Of a stretch of 64,000 nucleotides of DNA, positions 54,934 through 64,000 are shown one piece after another. The stretch's first letter is position 1. Every line of letters starts with the position of its first letter. This DNA is from Sporosarcina sp. FSL K6-3457 (GTDB lineage: Bacteria; Bacillota; Bacilli; Bacillales_A; Planococcaceae): assembly GCF_038007285.1 (NCBI RefSeq), contig NZ_JBBOWX010000001.1, forward strand, positions 2,931,501 through 2,995,500. The letters are read 5' to 3'. The position numbers were made by a program, and so were the translations under genes. The notes beneath the pieces are model-generated. The model was not told where the DNA came from. It worked only from the letters and a program-made list of their open reading frames with translations, and did no database searches.

Positions 54934-56082
54934 TTAGTTTGAAAATTTCTTCAACTGATCTCCGATAACATCGCTCAAGGAAAAGCCAGACGCTTCTTCA
55001 GGCATCTCGTAGTCTCCATAAGAATTGTTGCTGTCATCTTCTTTTTCAATAAGATCTTTAATACTCAAGGATAGACGTTTCTCTTCACGATTGACTTCCA
55101 ATACCTTCACATCAACTTGTTGGCCTTCCTTCAATACTTCATGTGGTGTACCAATATGTTGATGTGAAATACGTGAGATATGGACAAGCCCCTCGACACC
55201 TGGAAGTACTTCAACAAATGCACCGTATGATACGAGACGTTTAACAGTCCCTTGGAGTACTGTTCCTTTTGGTGCCTTGTCTTCAATTCCCTCCCAAGGT
55301 CCAGGCAATGTGTCTTTAATGGATAGTGAAATCCGTTCAGAATCACGGTCAACTGATAGGATTTTCACATTTACTTTATCGCCTTCTTTAAGAATGTCAG
55401 ACACTTTTTCGATGTGATCATGTGATAATTGAGAAATATGGACAAGTCCATCAATCCCACCGATATCAACGAATGCACCAAATGACGCCAGACGTTGAAC
55501 AGTGCCTTCAAGTACTTGACCTTCCTTCAACCCTTCAAGTACGACATCCTTTTGCGATGCCTTCTCTTCCTGAATAACCGCACGATGGGAGAGAATGAGT
55601 CGATTTTTTTCTTTATCCATCTCAACGATTTTGAACGTCATCATACGTCCTTTATATTCTTCAAAGGATTCGACGAAATAATCTTCGACAAGTGATGCTG
55701 GGATGAAACCGCGTACCCCAAGGTCAACAACAAGTCCGCCTTTGACGACATCTCTTACTTCTGTTTCAATTGTTTCTTTATTCTTAAACTTTTCTTCAAG
55801 AGAATCCCATGAGTCTTCTGCATCGACTTTCCGTTTTGACAGGACGTACGTGTTATCTTCCACCTTCATGATGATCAATTCAAGTTCATCGCCTTCTGCA
55901 ACTGCATCCGCAGCCTTTTCAATATGAAGGCTGGACAATTCACTAATTGGAATCACACCATCAAATGGCGCTCCCGCAATTTCAACCGTCACCGATTTGT
56001 CTTCAATCTTTGTTACTTTTCCAGTAACCCGAGCACCTTCATTGTAGTTATTCACCGTTTCCAAGTTCATCTCTTCAGTCAT
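54934..56082 (-). CDS. rpsA: S1-domain RNA-binding protein (ribosomal protein S1 homologue, YpfD)
   Basis: 382 residues, the length of B. subtilis YpfD, from ATG 56082 behind GGAGGAGG. Four S1 domains in tandem (about 15-85, 100-170, 185-260 and 275-345), each ending in patterns such as ERISLSIKD and KRLSLSIKD. It is shorter than the six-domain S1 of enterobacteria; whether it is a true ribosomal protein in Firmicutes is doubtful. Confidence 0.92.
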   Translation of the reverse strand: MTEEMNLETVNNYNEGARVTGKVTKIEDKSVTVEIAGAPFDGVIPISELSSLHIEKAADAVAEGDELELIIMKVEDNTYVLSKRKVDAEDSWDSLEEKFKNKETIETEVRDVVKGGLVVDLGVRGFIPASLVEDYFVESFEEYKGRMMTFKIVEMDKEKNRLILSHRAVIQEEKASQKDVVLEGLKEGQVLEGTVQRLASFGAFVDIGGIDGLVHISQLSHDHIEKVSDILKEGDKVNVKILSVDRDSERISLSIKDTLPGPWEGIEDKAPKGTVLQGTVKRLVSYGAFVEVLPGVEGLVHISRISHQHIGTPHEVLKEGQQVDVKVLEVNREEKRLSLSIKDLIEKEDDSNNSYGDYEMPEEASGFSLSDVIGDQLKKFSN

Positions 56083-56160
56083 TATGTAGTCCTCCTCCAT
56101 AAAGAATTCTACTTCTATATTATGCGAATCTATTCATAAAAACAAAAATTTACCCTTATT

Positions 56161-56745
56161 TCATTTCTTATGTTGTTCAATTAGTTTACGGATTTCATTC
56201 ATGATAACTTCGGTTACTTCTTCTGATGAAGCCCGTCTTTCACGATAAGGTGTTATATCAATCGGTTTTCCGTACACGACTTTTAACCGTTTGAAGCGCT
56301 TATAAGGTCCAATAATCGCACAAGGCATCACAGCTGCTTCTCCCTTAAGCGCGAAGAAACCCGCACCTGCAAGGCCTGTGCCTAGCTCACCTGTCTTACT
56401 TCTCGTCCCTTCTGGGAACAAGCCGACAACATCACCAGACTTGAGAATTTTCAATGCCTTACGAAATGCTTCCCTATCGCTCATACCGCGTTTCACTGGG
56501 AATGCTTTGACACTCGGGAGTACATTTTTCAAAATCGGCACATTAAAAAGCTCTTCTTTCGCCATAAAGTGAACCGGCCTTGGACAACTAATTCCAACAA
56601 TCGGCGGGTCAACATTGGCAATATGATTCGTACAAAGAAGGACTCCTCCCTCTTTCGGAAAGTTTTCCTTGCCAACTACCTTTACGCGGTAAAGTGGGTA
56701 AAAAACTACACTGCACAACCATTTTCCAAACGGGTATAAGTTCAT
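56161..56745 (-). CDS. plsC: 1-Acylglycerol-3-phosphate O-acyltransferase
   Basis: Second acylation step in phosphatidic acid synthesis, at the membrane. 194 residues with acyltransferase motif I NHIANVDPP (NHx4D type), motif III FPEGTRSKTGE and motif IV AVMPCAIIG. The AGAGG lies right against the ATG, but the start overlaps the cmk stop by 4 bases, so translation is likely coupled. Confidence 0.92.
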   Translation of the reverse strand: MNLYPFGKWLCSVVFYPLYRVKVVGKENFPKEGGVLLCTNHIANVDPPIVGISCPRPVHFMAKEELFNVPILKNVLPSVKAFPVKRGMSDREAFRKALKILKSGDVVGLFPEGTRSKTGELGTGLAGAGFFALKGEAAVMPCAIIGPYKRFKRLKVVYGKPIDITPYRERRASSEEVTEVIMNEIRKLIEQHKK

Positions 56746-57419
56746 AAATTCATCCTCTTTTCGGCGAGTTCGCTGATTTGATTCGCCACTTCTTCGATTG
56801 ACATTGCTGTCGTATCGATTAACACTGCATCTGTTGCTTGTCTCAGTGGAGATACTTCTCTTTCACTATCCGCACGATCACGTTCGCTAATTTCTGCTTT
56901 CAAGTCATCAAGAGATGTTGTGATGCCCCGTTTGTCATTTTCAATATGACGGCGGGACGCTCGTTCTTCCACAGATGCTGTCATGAAAATTTTCAATTCT
57001 GCAGTCGGCAGGACCGCAGTCCCAATATCACGACCATCCATCACAACTCCAGTTCCTTCGGCAAGCTGCCGTTGTTTTTCAACCATTAGCTCACGGACTC
57101 CTTGATGGATAGCAACAGCTGATACATGCGCAGTGACTTGCTGTGATCTTATTTCCTCCGATACATCAATACCATCTACGATGACCGCTTGCCCTGCTGT
57201 AGATGGTAATAGAACAATCTCTGTCTCCTGCAGTAGATTTTTAAGTTCTTCGCCATTAGTAGTATCTATGTTTCGGCTCAATGCTTTATGCGCAAGTGCG
57301 CGGTACATCGCACCTGTGTCGATATACGTATATCCTAGTTTCTCGGCTGTCATTTTAGCAATTGTACTTTTCCCTGCAGCAGCAGGACCATCGATTGCGA
57401 TTTTTATAACGATACTCAT
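56742..57419 (-). CDS. cmk: Cytidylate kinase
   Basis: Phosphorylates CMP and dCMP. 225 residues from ATG 57419 (GGGGG 8 bases upstream). P-loop AIDGPAAAGKSTIAK, NMP-binding YIDTGAMYRALA, and MDGRDIGTAVLP are family signatures. First gene of cmk-plsC-rpsA. Confidence 0.95.
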   Translation of the reverse strand: MSIVIKIAIDGPAAAGKSTIAKMTAEKLGYTYIDTGAMYRALAHKALSRNIDTTNGEELKNLLQETEIVLLPSTAGQAVIVDGIDVSEEIRSQQVTAHVSAVAIHQGVRELMVEKQRQLAEGTGVVMDGRDIGTAVLPTAELKIFMTASVEERASRRHIENDKRGITTSLDDLKAEISERDRADSEREVSPLRQATDAVLIDTTAMSIEEVANQISELAEKRMNL

Positions 57420-57463
57420 CTTATCTACCCCCGTAGTCATTTCGACAATATTGTAACATATGG

Positions 57464-57498
57464 AAAAAGGAAAAGTCCCATTCGCGCAGACTTTCCCC
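57464..57498 (-). terminator. ypfA terminator
   Basis: On the minus strand GGAAAGTC and GACTTTTCC pair, followed by TTTTTCC. Confidence 0.75.
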
Positions 57499-57507
57499 TT
57501 ATAATTT

Positions 57508-58149
57508 CTATTGTCTATTTCTCATCTGTAACTGCCGCTCAAAACAAAATCGGATGATATATTGACTTTCAATTGATTCAATATCTTCAAATTGCAAGGA
57601 AGCAATTCTCCTACCACCTTTGACCCATATGCGTATAATTTTCGCATTTACTTTGACATATTTTATTTCTTTGTTCATAAAAGGCAGAACAATTGTCAAA
57701 GTAACGATATCTTCTGCACCAAACGGGACTTTCTCAGGAAGATTAAGTGCTACACCACCTGCACTCAAATCCTCAGCCACATAATTACTAAACTGTCCAT
57801 CCTTCTCAACCGCAATATCGATAGCTGTCTCTACTCTAACAAATTCACGTCTTTGAATTTTGATAAGCTGCTCGTCACCCGGATATGATAATTTCAACAT
57901 AGGAATCCCTTTGTTTAATCGTCCACTCACTTCAGTCCGAAAAGCATAAGACATTTTTTTATTGTTTATGAATGATACAAGTAATTGTGTTCCATCCAAG
58001 AAAAATGCAGTTTTCCCTGACTTGATATGTGTCGGATAATCAATCATTACAAACCCGTCGCCCATATCGATTACTTTACTTTTATATTTTTCACTATCTT
58101 TTGTAAAGTCTGTGTCGATGACAATGATTGTCCCAATCGAAAGTAGCAT
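57508..58149 (-). CDS. ypfA: PilZ-domain c-di-GMP receptor (YpfA/MotI family)
   Basis: 213 residues from ATG 58149 behind GGTAGGTG. An N-terminal YcgR-like domain (about 1-95) and a C-terminal PilZ domain whose c-di-GMP motifs are present: RREFVRV (RxxxR) and DLSAGGVAL ((D/N)xSxxG). In B. subtilis YpfA (MotI) binds c-di-GMP and stops the flagellar stator. The same brake role here is inferred. Confidence 0.88.
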   Translation of the reverse strand: MLLSIGTIIVIDTDFTKDSEKYKSKVIDMGDGFVMIDYPTHIKSGKTAFFLDGTQLLVSFINNKKMSYAFRTEVSGRLNKGIPMLKLSYPGDEQLIKIQRREFVRVETAIDIAVEKDGQFSNYVAEDLSAGGVALNLPEKVPFGAEDIVTLTIVLPFMNKEIKYVKVNAKIIRIWVKGGRRIASLQFEDIESIESQYIIRFCFERQLQMRNRQ

Positions 58150-58256
58150 TCCAAAACACCTACCATCCATGTCTTAATGTTTAGCATCAAGTACTTTTCT
58201 AATGCTATTCCTATATCCATTATGTCATGAAGGGCAGGAAATTCCAATGGCTATTT

Positions 58257-59543
58257 TTATTGCAACTTCTCTGTTTTAATCACTTCAGACGTTTCAGTAT
58301 CAATGATTACCGCATATGTTCCTGTTTGCCCATTTTCATCCATTGTCACCGTTAAGTAATGCGTTAGCCTTTGCTCCAGCCTGTCATTCTCCACATAGGC
58401 AAGCTCTTCTTTAGCAATTGTAACGCCCGAATGGAAAAACTTCTTCCAATCTTTTTTCGTAATCGGCTGCGAAGTTGTCTTCTCTTTCCGGATATATTCC
58501 GAAGCATCGAGCCCCACAATCCCACCGGTATCTTTCGCAACTTTCAAATGGATTGTATCGGAAAACACTTTTGCTTTATAGTCTGGTTCTACCCTCACAT
58601 AAACAAAATGCCAGGCCGTATTATTTTCCCTCGACTCTTCATACACAAGATCCGTGTACCCCGTATCCATTAAAAAAGCTTCCGCCTTTTTCTGAATATC
58701 CTCAAACGGTAGACTTTCCTTGCCAAAAGGTCTTTCGGAAAGAAATGACAGGACATGACCTCCTTTCTCCGTTATGTCGATATAACCTATGGATTGATTT
58801 TCAGCAAAACGGATATGATAGAAAGGATAAGGTGAGCCTGGTTTACTCGATTCAACGCTAATAATATCGTTGGAAACGGACGGAAATAACCTTTTAAAGC
58901 GATCAACCGCCTCATCACTTGTCACTTTTGCATCTGCCATATCTCGCAACTCTTTTTTCTTCATCGAATCAGATTCACTTGCCGTCAACGGAAAATCACT
59001 TTCTGTATATTGTTTCACCGCTGTACCCATCCCCGCCCAATCGTGTCCTTTGTCGGCGGAGTCCAGTCTATTTTTCCAATCATCCATTGACAATCTTCCG
59101 CTTACCATACCGACTGTTGCGACTTCCCATTGATCCGCCAATTCACGCAGATTTTTTGAGGCTTGCGCCATGACTTTATGATACTCCTCATTGTCTTCTG
59201 AACGATTAGCCTCTTTGGCATAATTTCCAAGCCTTCCGAGATAGTTCAGCCACGAAGTGGAAAAGCTTTGATCCAAGGGTAACGATGACACTGATTTTTT
59301 AATATCAGAAGACAATCGCCAAATATCTTCACGAGCTTTCTCAGAGCCATCTGATTCATTGAACAATAACGTCTTCTTGACCGCTGTATCAAGCTCTTCT
59401 AGTTTTTCTGATGCATCCGTCATCTGAGTGGCGTATTGCCCACCAAGTGCAATGGAAAGCTGTTCGCTTTCAGCTGCTTTTCCAATTGAAAATATTGCTA
59501 GCGTAGCTACTGTATACACTAAAACAAATATCATTTTTTTCAT
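58257..59543 (-). CDS. ypeB: Germination protein YpeB
   Basis: 428 residues: an N-terminal signal or membrane segment (about 4-20), a helical region, then two or three PepSY/YpeB domains (about 200-428). It is needed in spores to place and protect SleB. The start ATG has no visible Shine-Dalgarno, and an in-frame TGA lies two codons before it. It lies 88 bases behind sleB, in one operon. Confidence 0.93.
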   Translation of the reverse strand: MKKMIFVLVYTVATLAIFSIGKAAESEQLSIALGGQYATQMTDASEKLEELDTAVKKTLLFNESDGSEKAREDIWRLSSDIKKSVSSLPLDQSFSTSWLNYLGRLGNYAKEANRSEDNEEYHKVMAQASKNLRELADQWEVATVGMVSGRLSMDDWKNRLDSADKGHDWAGMGTAVKQYTESDFPLTASESDSMKKKELRDMADAKVTSDEAVDRFKRLFPSVSNDIISVESSKPGSPYPFYHIRFAENQSIGYIDITEKGGHVLSFLSERPFGKESLPFEDIQKKAEAFLMDTGYTDLVYEESRENNTAWHFVYVRVEPDYKAKVFSDTIHLKVAKDTGGIVGLDASEYIRKEKTTSQPITKKDWKKFFHSGVTIAKEELAYVENDRLEQRLTHYLTVTMDENGQTGTYAVIIDTETSEVIKTEKLQ

Positions 59544-59631
59544 AATTCAGCAAGAGGTCGTTAGAATCGATTATGATTCCTACCACCACCTTGCCCGCCC
59601 TCCTCTCATCGCCTATTTCTAACACGCCTTG

Positions 59632-60417
59632 TCAGTTACAAAAGATATGCAAGCCAATTTTCTTTATTTGGGGTCGTGACCAAATCCACTTACTCGTCGC
59701 TGTAATTGGATTGAAGTAGTAAATAGCATTTTCGGATGGATCCCAACCGTTAATCGCATCAAGGACCGCTTCTTTTGCACGATCATTTGGTTCTAGCCAG
59801 ATCTGTCCATCTGCTACTGCCGTAAAAGCAAGCGGTTGAAAAATCACACCACCTACAGTGTCTGGAAAGTCAGGGTGCTCCACCCGATTCAAAATAACTG
59901 CGGCAACCGCAACCTGACCATCATAAGGTTCTCCCCTAGCCTCTCCGTATACCGCATTCGCCATTAGCTGGATATCCTTTTCCGAATATTTAGCAGGAGC
60001 TTGGACACTTTCCGTTTTACCTGTTCCTTTTGACACTTGAGACGCTAATGGCTTCCCACCGTAATGGGTGAACTTATTGCCTTTGTTTAAATTGTCTTTG
60101 ACAAATTTCTCATCATACTTTGACACATCGACCAACTTCTTTTTGGTCTTCGATCCTGCAATTCCATCGATGGGGAGTCCATACTTCTCCTGAAAATTAC
60201 GCAACGCCCAATACGTTCCATAGCCAAATTTGCCGTCAATCGTCCCCGTATAAAAACCAATGTACTGAAGTCGCGACTGTAGTTCAATAACGTCATCACC
60301 AAAAGCACCACGTGTCACTTCCTGCGAACTAAAGGCCGCTATTTGGCCGGGCGAGGTTACGTATACACATCCGAGAAGAAGGACAACTACCATCATGCGG
60401 ATGAACCACTTTTTCAC
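59632..60417 (-). CDS. sleB: Spore cortex-lytic enzyme SleB
   Basis: Lytic transglycosylase that degrades spore cortex during germination. 261 residues from GTG 60417 (GGAGG 7 bases upstream; the ATG two codons earlier touches that site). Signal peptide to about residue 30, peptidoglycan-binding domain 1 (about 35-95; GDDVIELQSRLQYIGFY, IDGKFGYGTYWALRNFQ), then the hydrolase_2 domain with the catalytic Glu in MANAVYGEARGEPYDGQVA. In an operon with ypeB. Confidence 0.95.
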   Translation of the reverse strand: MKKWFIRMMVVVLLLGCVYVTSPGQIAAFSSQEVTRGAFGDDVIELQSRLQYIGFYTGTIDGKFGYGTYWALRNFQEKYGLPIDGIAGSKTKKKLVDVSKYDEKFVKDNLNKGNKFTHYGGKPLASQVSKGTGKTESVQAPAKYSEKDIQLMANAVYGEARGEPYDGQVAVAAVILNRVEHPDFPDTVGGVIFQPLAFTAVADGQIWLEPNDRAKEAVLDAINGWDPSENAIYYFNPITATSKWIWSRPQIKKIGLHIFCN

Positions 60418-60523
60418 ATTCATTCCTCCTTTTTATACAGCTTGCCCAAAGTCGCTCAGTTTATTTATCAAAAGAAACAAATAAAGCCGGTTATATTGAA
60501 CTTCGGCAGAATGAAGTGAACAT

Positions 60524-60555
60524 AAAAATGATCCAGCATAAGCTGGATCATTTTG
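60524..60555. terminator. prsW terminator
   Basis: AAATGATCCAGC and GCTGGATCATTT pair around ATAA. T-runs appear on both strands. Confidence 0.87.
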
Positions 60556-61231
60556 TCATCGTTTTAGTTTTACGTCTAAATTGCTGCATTGCGAACATAT
60601 GCGCATATTTAACTCGAGTTAAGCCGAACCACCATAGGAACAGCATAAATGGGATAATTAAGTACTGTGAGAGAGCATTTATCGCAAAAATTCCGTTATA
60701 CATAAAGTGAAGGCAATAAGGCGCAAGGAGCGCTAAAAATAAATATTTATTAATATTGGATTCCACAGCAAATTTCGCACGGCCAAAATAGTAACCCATT
60801 ACAACACCGAATAAGGCATGACTTGAAACCGGCAGCAGCGCACGCATGAAAGCAACGTCAGCTCCGAATGCTAATAGATAAATAATGTTTTCAACAGTAG
60901 CAAATCCAAGTGACACACTAGCACCATAGAGAATCCCATCATAAGCATCTTCGAATTCAACATGACGATAAATCGCAATAAGTAAAATAAGCCATTTAAA
61001 AAATTCCTCAAGACCACTCGTAAAAATAACATTCCGTATGAAATACTCAGAAAAAATATTTTCTTCCTCAAAAACATGCTGAATGAACATAATTGGAAAA
61101 GTCATGATAGCACCATATATGAATGTATGAAATAATGTACGTGACGGTTCTTTTGCAATTTGTTTTCTCAAATAAAAATAGCTGAAGAGCGCCAATCCCG
61201 GCGCAATTGCCACAGTGAGCAATATGAACAT
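60548..61231 (-). CDS. prsW: Intramembrane protease PrsW
   Basis: Glutamic-type membrane protease that makes the first cut in anti-sigma factor RsiW to free sigma-W in B. subtilis. 227 residues from ATG 61231 (GGGGG 7 bases upstream) with about eight membrane helices. The active-site motifs are present: FTSGLEEFFKWL (EExxK), the central FATVENIIYL and SSHALFGVVMGY with His. It sits between sleB and ypdA in B. subtilis order, with ansA added. Confidence 0.92.
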   Translation of the reverse strand: MFILLTVAIAPGLALFSYFYLRKQIAKEPSRTLFHTFIYGAIMTFPIMFIQHVFEEENIFSEYFIRNVIFTSGLEEFFKWLILLIAIYRHVEFEDAYDGILYGASVSLGFATVENIIYLLAFGADVAFMRALLPVSSHALFGVVMGYYFGRAKFAVESNINKYLFLALLAPYCLHFMYNGIFAINALSQYLIIPFMLFLWWFGLTRVKYAHMFAMQQFRRKTKTMTK

Positions 61232-61290
61232 CGGCGAACCCCCATTCCATACCATTATACCATGAATTACCTTTCATAGGAGGTTACAAT

Positions 61291-62229
61291 TTGAAGAAAA
61301 ATATTTTACTGATTCATACAGGCGGAACTATTTCAATGCAGTTGAACACAGAAACCGGTGGTGTCATTTTAAGTGCAGCTAATCCACTCGCAATGGAAAT
61401 TGACAATATTCAGCAGTTTGCCAACATTACCGAAATCGAAGCTTTCAATTTACCATCACCCCATATTACACCCGAGCATATGCTTGAATTGAAAATGATG
61501 ATTGATAGGAAGAACGCAGCGAGTGATTTTGATGGCGTCGTCATCACCCATGGCACAGATACTCTTGAAGAAACCGCCTACTTCTTAGAACTCTCGACAA
61601 ACTATACCATACCGATTGTACTGACAGGCGCTATGCGCTCTTCCAACGAAATCGGCGCGGACGGCGTCTATAATCTTATGTCTGCCGTCCGTGTCGCCGC
61701 TTCTGATAACGCAAACAACAAAGGTGTTCTCGTTGTGTTAAATGATGAAATTCATACGGCGACAAACGTGACAAAAACACATTCGAGTAGTGTGTCAACT
61801 TTCCAAAGTCCACAATATGGTCCCATAGGTATTGTGACAAAATCAGCTATTCATTTCCACCACGCACCTCTAGCTCGAATTTGTCTTCCCGTGGAATTGA
61901 TTGATAAAAAAGTCGCCATGTTCAAAATCTATGCAGGCATGGAATCCGACATGCTTCTTTCAGTCGCTTCACTCGGCTATGACGGCGTTGTATTAGAAGG
62001 CCTCGGCCAAGGTAACGTGCCGCCTGCTTTACTTACTGGTATCACACACCTGCTGAATGAAAACATTCCAGTCATTATCGTCTCCCGTTGCTTCAATGGC
62101 ATTGCACAAGACATTTACGCCTATGAAGGTGGCGGCAAGATGCTAAAGGATATGGGCGTCCGATTTGAGCATGGATTGAGTGGTCAGAAAGCACGACTGA
62201 AGCTTCTTCTTGAACTTTGTTTAGCTTGA
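61291..62229 (+). CDS. ansA: L-asparaginase
   Basis: Type I bacterial asparaginase of 312 residues hydrolysing asparagine to aspartate and ammonia. The first catalytic threonine is in LLIHTGGTISM, the second in VVITHGTDTLEETAYF, with the lysine region LTGAMRSSNEIGADG. Starts at TTG 61291 behind AGGAGG. No signal peptide, so it is cytoplasmic. It is a lone plus-strand gene between prsW and ypdA. Confidence 0.92.
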   Translation: MKKNILLIHTGGTISMQLNTETGGVILSAANPLAMEIDNIQQFANITEIEAFNLPSPHITPEHMLELKMMIDRKNAASDFDGVVITHGTDTLEETAYFLELSTNYTIPIVLTGAMRSSNEIGADGVYNLMSAVRVAASDNANNKGVLVVLNDEIHTATNVTKTHSSSVSTFQSPQYGPIGIVTKSAIHFHHAPLARICLPVELIDKKVAMFKIYAGMESDMLLSVASLGYDGVVLEGLGQGNVPPALLTGITHLLNENIPVIIVSRCFNGIAQDIYAYEGGGKMLKDMGVRFEHGLSGQKARLKLLLELCLA

Positions 62230-62296
62230 ATGTTGGTTGAATGGGAAACTAAGCTACCAATCATATCGCTTTACGTTCCTAACAACAACTAGAACA

Positions 62297-62432
62297 AAAG
62301 CGCAAGCGCCTGTTCAGCCCCGACAAGACCGAAGCGACTCGAGGGGCTAGGCGCTGGAGCCTAGACGAGAAATCACCCTATTCCGACTTATCCACAATAC
62401 GAGAATTTTATAATTTCCTAAACTATGAAAAA
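62297..62432 (+). repeat. T-family repeat, copy 2
   Basis: AAAAGCGCAAGCGCC, CAGCCCCGACAAGACC and GGGGCTAGGCGCTGGAGCC, then CTAGACGAGAAATC, ACTTATCCACAATACGAG and CCTAAACTATGAAAAAA. The second half matches 29845-29910. A perfect TTATCCACA is at 62388-62396. It ends at a terminator. Confidence 0.65.
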
Positions 62433-62474
62433 AGGCTACCTCCAACCGATATCCGGTTAAAGGGTAGCCTTATC
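62428..62474. terminator. Terminator between ansA and ypdA
   Basis: AAGGCTACC and GGTAGCCTT with inner AACCG/CGGTT. T-rich tails on both strands; the minus side ends TTTTTTC. Confidence 0.85.
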
Positions 62475-62475
62475 T

Positions 62476-63450
62476 TTATTTCACAGCAGCCTGCTTTGCC
62501 CCGATAGCGCGAGCAATCATACCCCCATGAAACTTACCATTTTCAATAAAGATTTCGTTCGCATTATTTCCCGCCGCTATAACACCTGCTATAAAAAGCC
62601 CCTCTACATTCGTTTCCATCGTTTCTTCATCAAAAGTAGGTCGACCACTTTCCTCATCAGTTGTAATACCAATATTTCTCAAGAAAGTATAATCCGGATG
62701 GTAGCCAATCATCGCAAAAACATAGTCATTTTCGATGACAAAGGTCTTTCCTTGTTGTTCAATCGTCACGCTGGACGCTGTTATCTCGACAACATGGGCA
62801 CTAAAATGCATATCAATCTCCCCAGCACGAACAAGGCTATCGAATCCAGGTAAAATCCACGGCTTGACGCTCGGTGAATACTCGGAGCCACGGTAGACAA
62901 CAGTTACCGATGCACCCGCACGCTCCAATTCAAGTGCCGCGTCGACAGACGAGTTTTTACCACCTATCACAACAACTTTTTTTCCGAAAAACGGATGAGC
63001 TTCTTTAAAATAATGGAAGACATTCGGCAGGTTCTCCCCTTCAGCATCAAGCCGATTTGGATTATCATAGTAACCAGTTGCGATGACAACATTTCCAGCG
63101 AAATAGTCACCTTTATCCGTCACAACATGAAAACCTTCACTTTTCCGCTGGACATCTTCCACTTTCTCATAACTATGAATCGCAATTTCTTTCAGTTCCG
63201 CAACCTTTCGGTAATATACCAGCGCATCGTTGCGCTGCGGCTTATCAATGGCGGTGATGAATGGAATATTCCCAATTGACAATTTCATACTTGAACTAAA
63301 AAATGTTTGATGTGTGGGATAATTGTAAATTGAGTTAACAATGTTTCCCTTTTCAATGACGAGAACGTCAAGTCCCATTTGCTTTAATTCAATCGCGGCA
63401 GACAGTCCACATGGACCGCCTCCGACAACGATTGCATCTTTTCGTATCAT
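62476..63450 (-). CDS. ypdA: Bacillithiol disulfide reductase YpdA (Bdr)
   Basis: FAD- and NADPH-dependent thioredoxin reductase-like enzyme that reduces oxidised bacillithiol. 324 residues from ATG 63450; AAAGGAG is 13 bases away and AAAAAGGA very close, so the start is a fair guess. FAD motif AIVVGGGPCGLSAAIELK with its single conserved Cys, NADPH motif KVVVIGGKNSSVDAALELE, and FIAGVIAAGNNANEIFIENG at the C-terminus. Its thiol pathway begins with bshA in this window. Confidence 0.92.
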   Translation of the reverse strand: MIRKDAIVVGGGPCGLSAAIELKQMGLDVLVIEKGNIVNSIYNYPTHQTFFSSSMKLSIGNIPFITAIDKPQRNDALVYYRKVAELKEIAIHSYEKVEDVQRKSEGFHVVTDKGDYFAGNVVIATGYYDNPNRLDAEGENLPNVFHYFKEAHPFFGKKVVVIGGKNSSVDAALELERAGASVTVVYRGSEYSPSVKPWILPGFDSLVRAGEIDMHFSAHVVEITASSVTIEQQGKTFVIENDYVFAMIGYHPDYTFLRNIGITTDEESGRPTFDEETMETNVEGLFIAGVIAAGNNANEIFIENGKFHGGMIARAIGAKQAAVK

Positions 63451-63457
63451 TTCCTTT

Positions 63458-64000
63458 TTACAACTCCTTTGGAACACTTTCCGTATAATTGATAACAATC
63501 ACATGACATTCCGGCGCCGCGCCAAGGCGTAGGGGTAGCGTAGACGTGCCATAGCCATTGCTAATCAACTTAGCCCTACCTCCATCTAGGCGGAACACTC
63601 CTTTTTCCTGCAAGCCCCATTTACCCAATCGAATTTGCCCGCCGTGTGTATGACCCGCAAGCATCAGCCGTGGATGATATACCTGCTCCACTTTTCGAAA
63701 CAACGATGGTGTATGTGTCACCATTATGACTTCCTTAAACTGCTGAATCGTGCGAAGTGTCGAATCGATATCAACATTGCGACTTGACGGATCATCCGTC
63801 CCACATACCCCCCAATCAGGATGTCCAGGAACAGCAGCACTTTCGTTATCCAGTATTTTACCGCCATAACGCATTAAAATGTCTCTCATTTCCTGCTCGC
63901 CCACTTCACGGTCATTATTACCCCATACATAAAACAATGGCCCTAGACGTGCAAGATGACCAACATTGTTAGCGATACGCGCTAATGGGACATCCCTTTC
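63458..64000 (-). CDS. Metallophosphoesterase, C-terminal part (YpbG-like)
   Basis: 181 codons are open to the window edge, so the N-terminus is cut off. YVWGNNDREVG is the calcineurin-like GNHD/E metal motif, MVTHTP and LAGHTHGGQIR supply later metal ligands. The last five or so residues lie just before ypdA (7-base gap). B. subtilis YpbG and YkuE are the nearest types I can think of; the substrate is unknown. Confidence 0.82.
   Translation of the reverse strand, partial: ERDVPLARIANNVGHLARLGPLFYVWGNNDREVGEQEMRDILMRYGGKILDNESAAVPGHPDWGVCGTDDPSSRNVDIDSTLRTIQQFKEVIMVTHTPSLFRKVEQVYHPRLMLAGHTHGGQIRLGKWGLQEKGVFRLDGGRAKLISNGYGTSTLPLRLGAAPECHVIVINYTESVPKEL

Noticed and set aside
60489..60524. Another H2 hairpin (TTGAACTTC near sleB)
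   Set aside because: It contains the loop word but the flanks pair differently (TTGAACTTC with GAAGTGAA) and the GGAGGAAT stem is absent.

Overview
The window is a low-to-mid-GC Gram-positive chromosome segment whose gene order follows the Bacillus subtilis stretch from ypvA to ypdA almost gene for gene. Spore genes (spoIVA, sleB, ypeB), a menaquinol:cytochrome c reductase of the QcrABC type, bacillithiol genes (bshA, ypdA) and TRAP (mtrB) point to an endospore-forming Bacillales. The protein sequences and intergenic repeats suggest the Planococcaceae (Sporosarcina-like). That is inference, not proof. Nearly all genes lie on the minus strand; the plus-strand exceptions are lepB, degV, recU-ponA, the YitT-family gene, tnpB and ansA.

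Layout. 1-9.1 kb: a cut-off metallo-beta-lactamase-fold gene, signal peptidase I, a YpvA/DinG-type helicase, an rRNA methyltransferase, the RNase P RNA gene (rnpB), gpsB, and the mrfB-mrfA-yppE DNA repair cluster. 9.3-18.6 kb: degV, recU-ponA (recombination and cell wall), then ypoC-nth-dnaD, asnS, aspB and tseB. 18.7-28.6 kb: dinG, panBCD (pantothenate), birA-cca-bshA and dapB-ypjD. 28.9-37.8 kb: YitT-family and YugP-like membrane genes, ypjA, qcrABC, ypiF, a solo-TnpB insertion element, ypiB and ypiA. 37.8-44.9 kb: aroA-tyrA-hisC-aroH-aroB-aroC (shikimate and aromatic pathway, with no trp genes) and cheR. 45-49.5 kb: ndk, the menaquinone genes hepT-menG-hepS, mtrB, folE and hbs. 49.8-61.2 kb: spoIVA, yphF-yphE, gpsA, der, rpsA-plsC-cmk, a PilZ protein, ypeB, sleB and prsW. 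61.3-64 kb: ansA, ypdA and a metallophosphoesterase cut by the window end.

The coding content is housekeeping and shows no defence island, prophage or CRISPR. The unusual content is between genes. A modular palindromic repeat family (called R1 here) is present in about ten full or partial copies. Two hairpin families (H1 and H2) are often attached to R1 and often sit directly beside stop codons. A separate duplicated segment carries a perfect TTATCCACA word just before two terminators. One IS200/IS605-type element carrying only tnpB lies between ypiF and ypiB.

Starts were adjusted where a clear ribosome binding site or family length favoured an internal codon; several are TTG or GTG.
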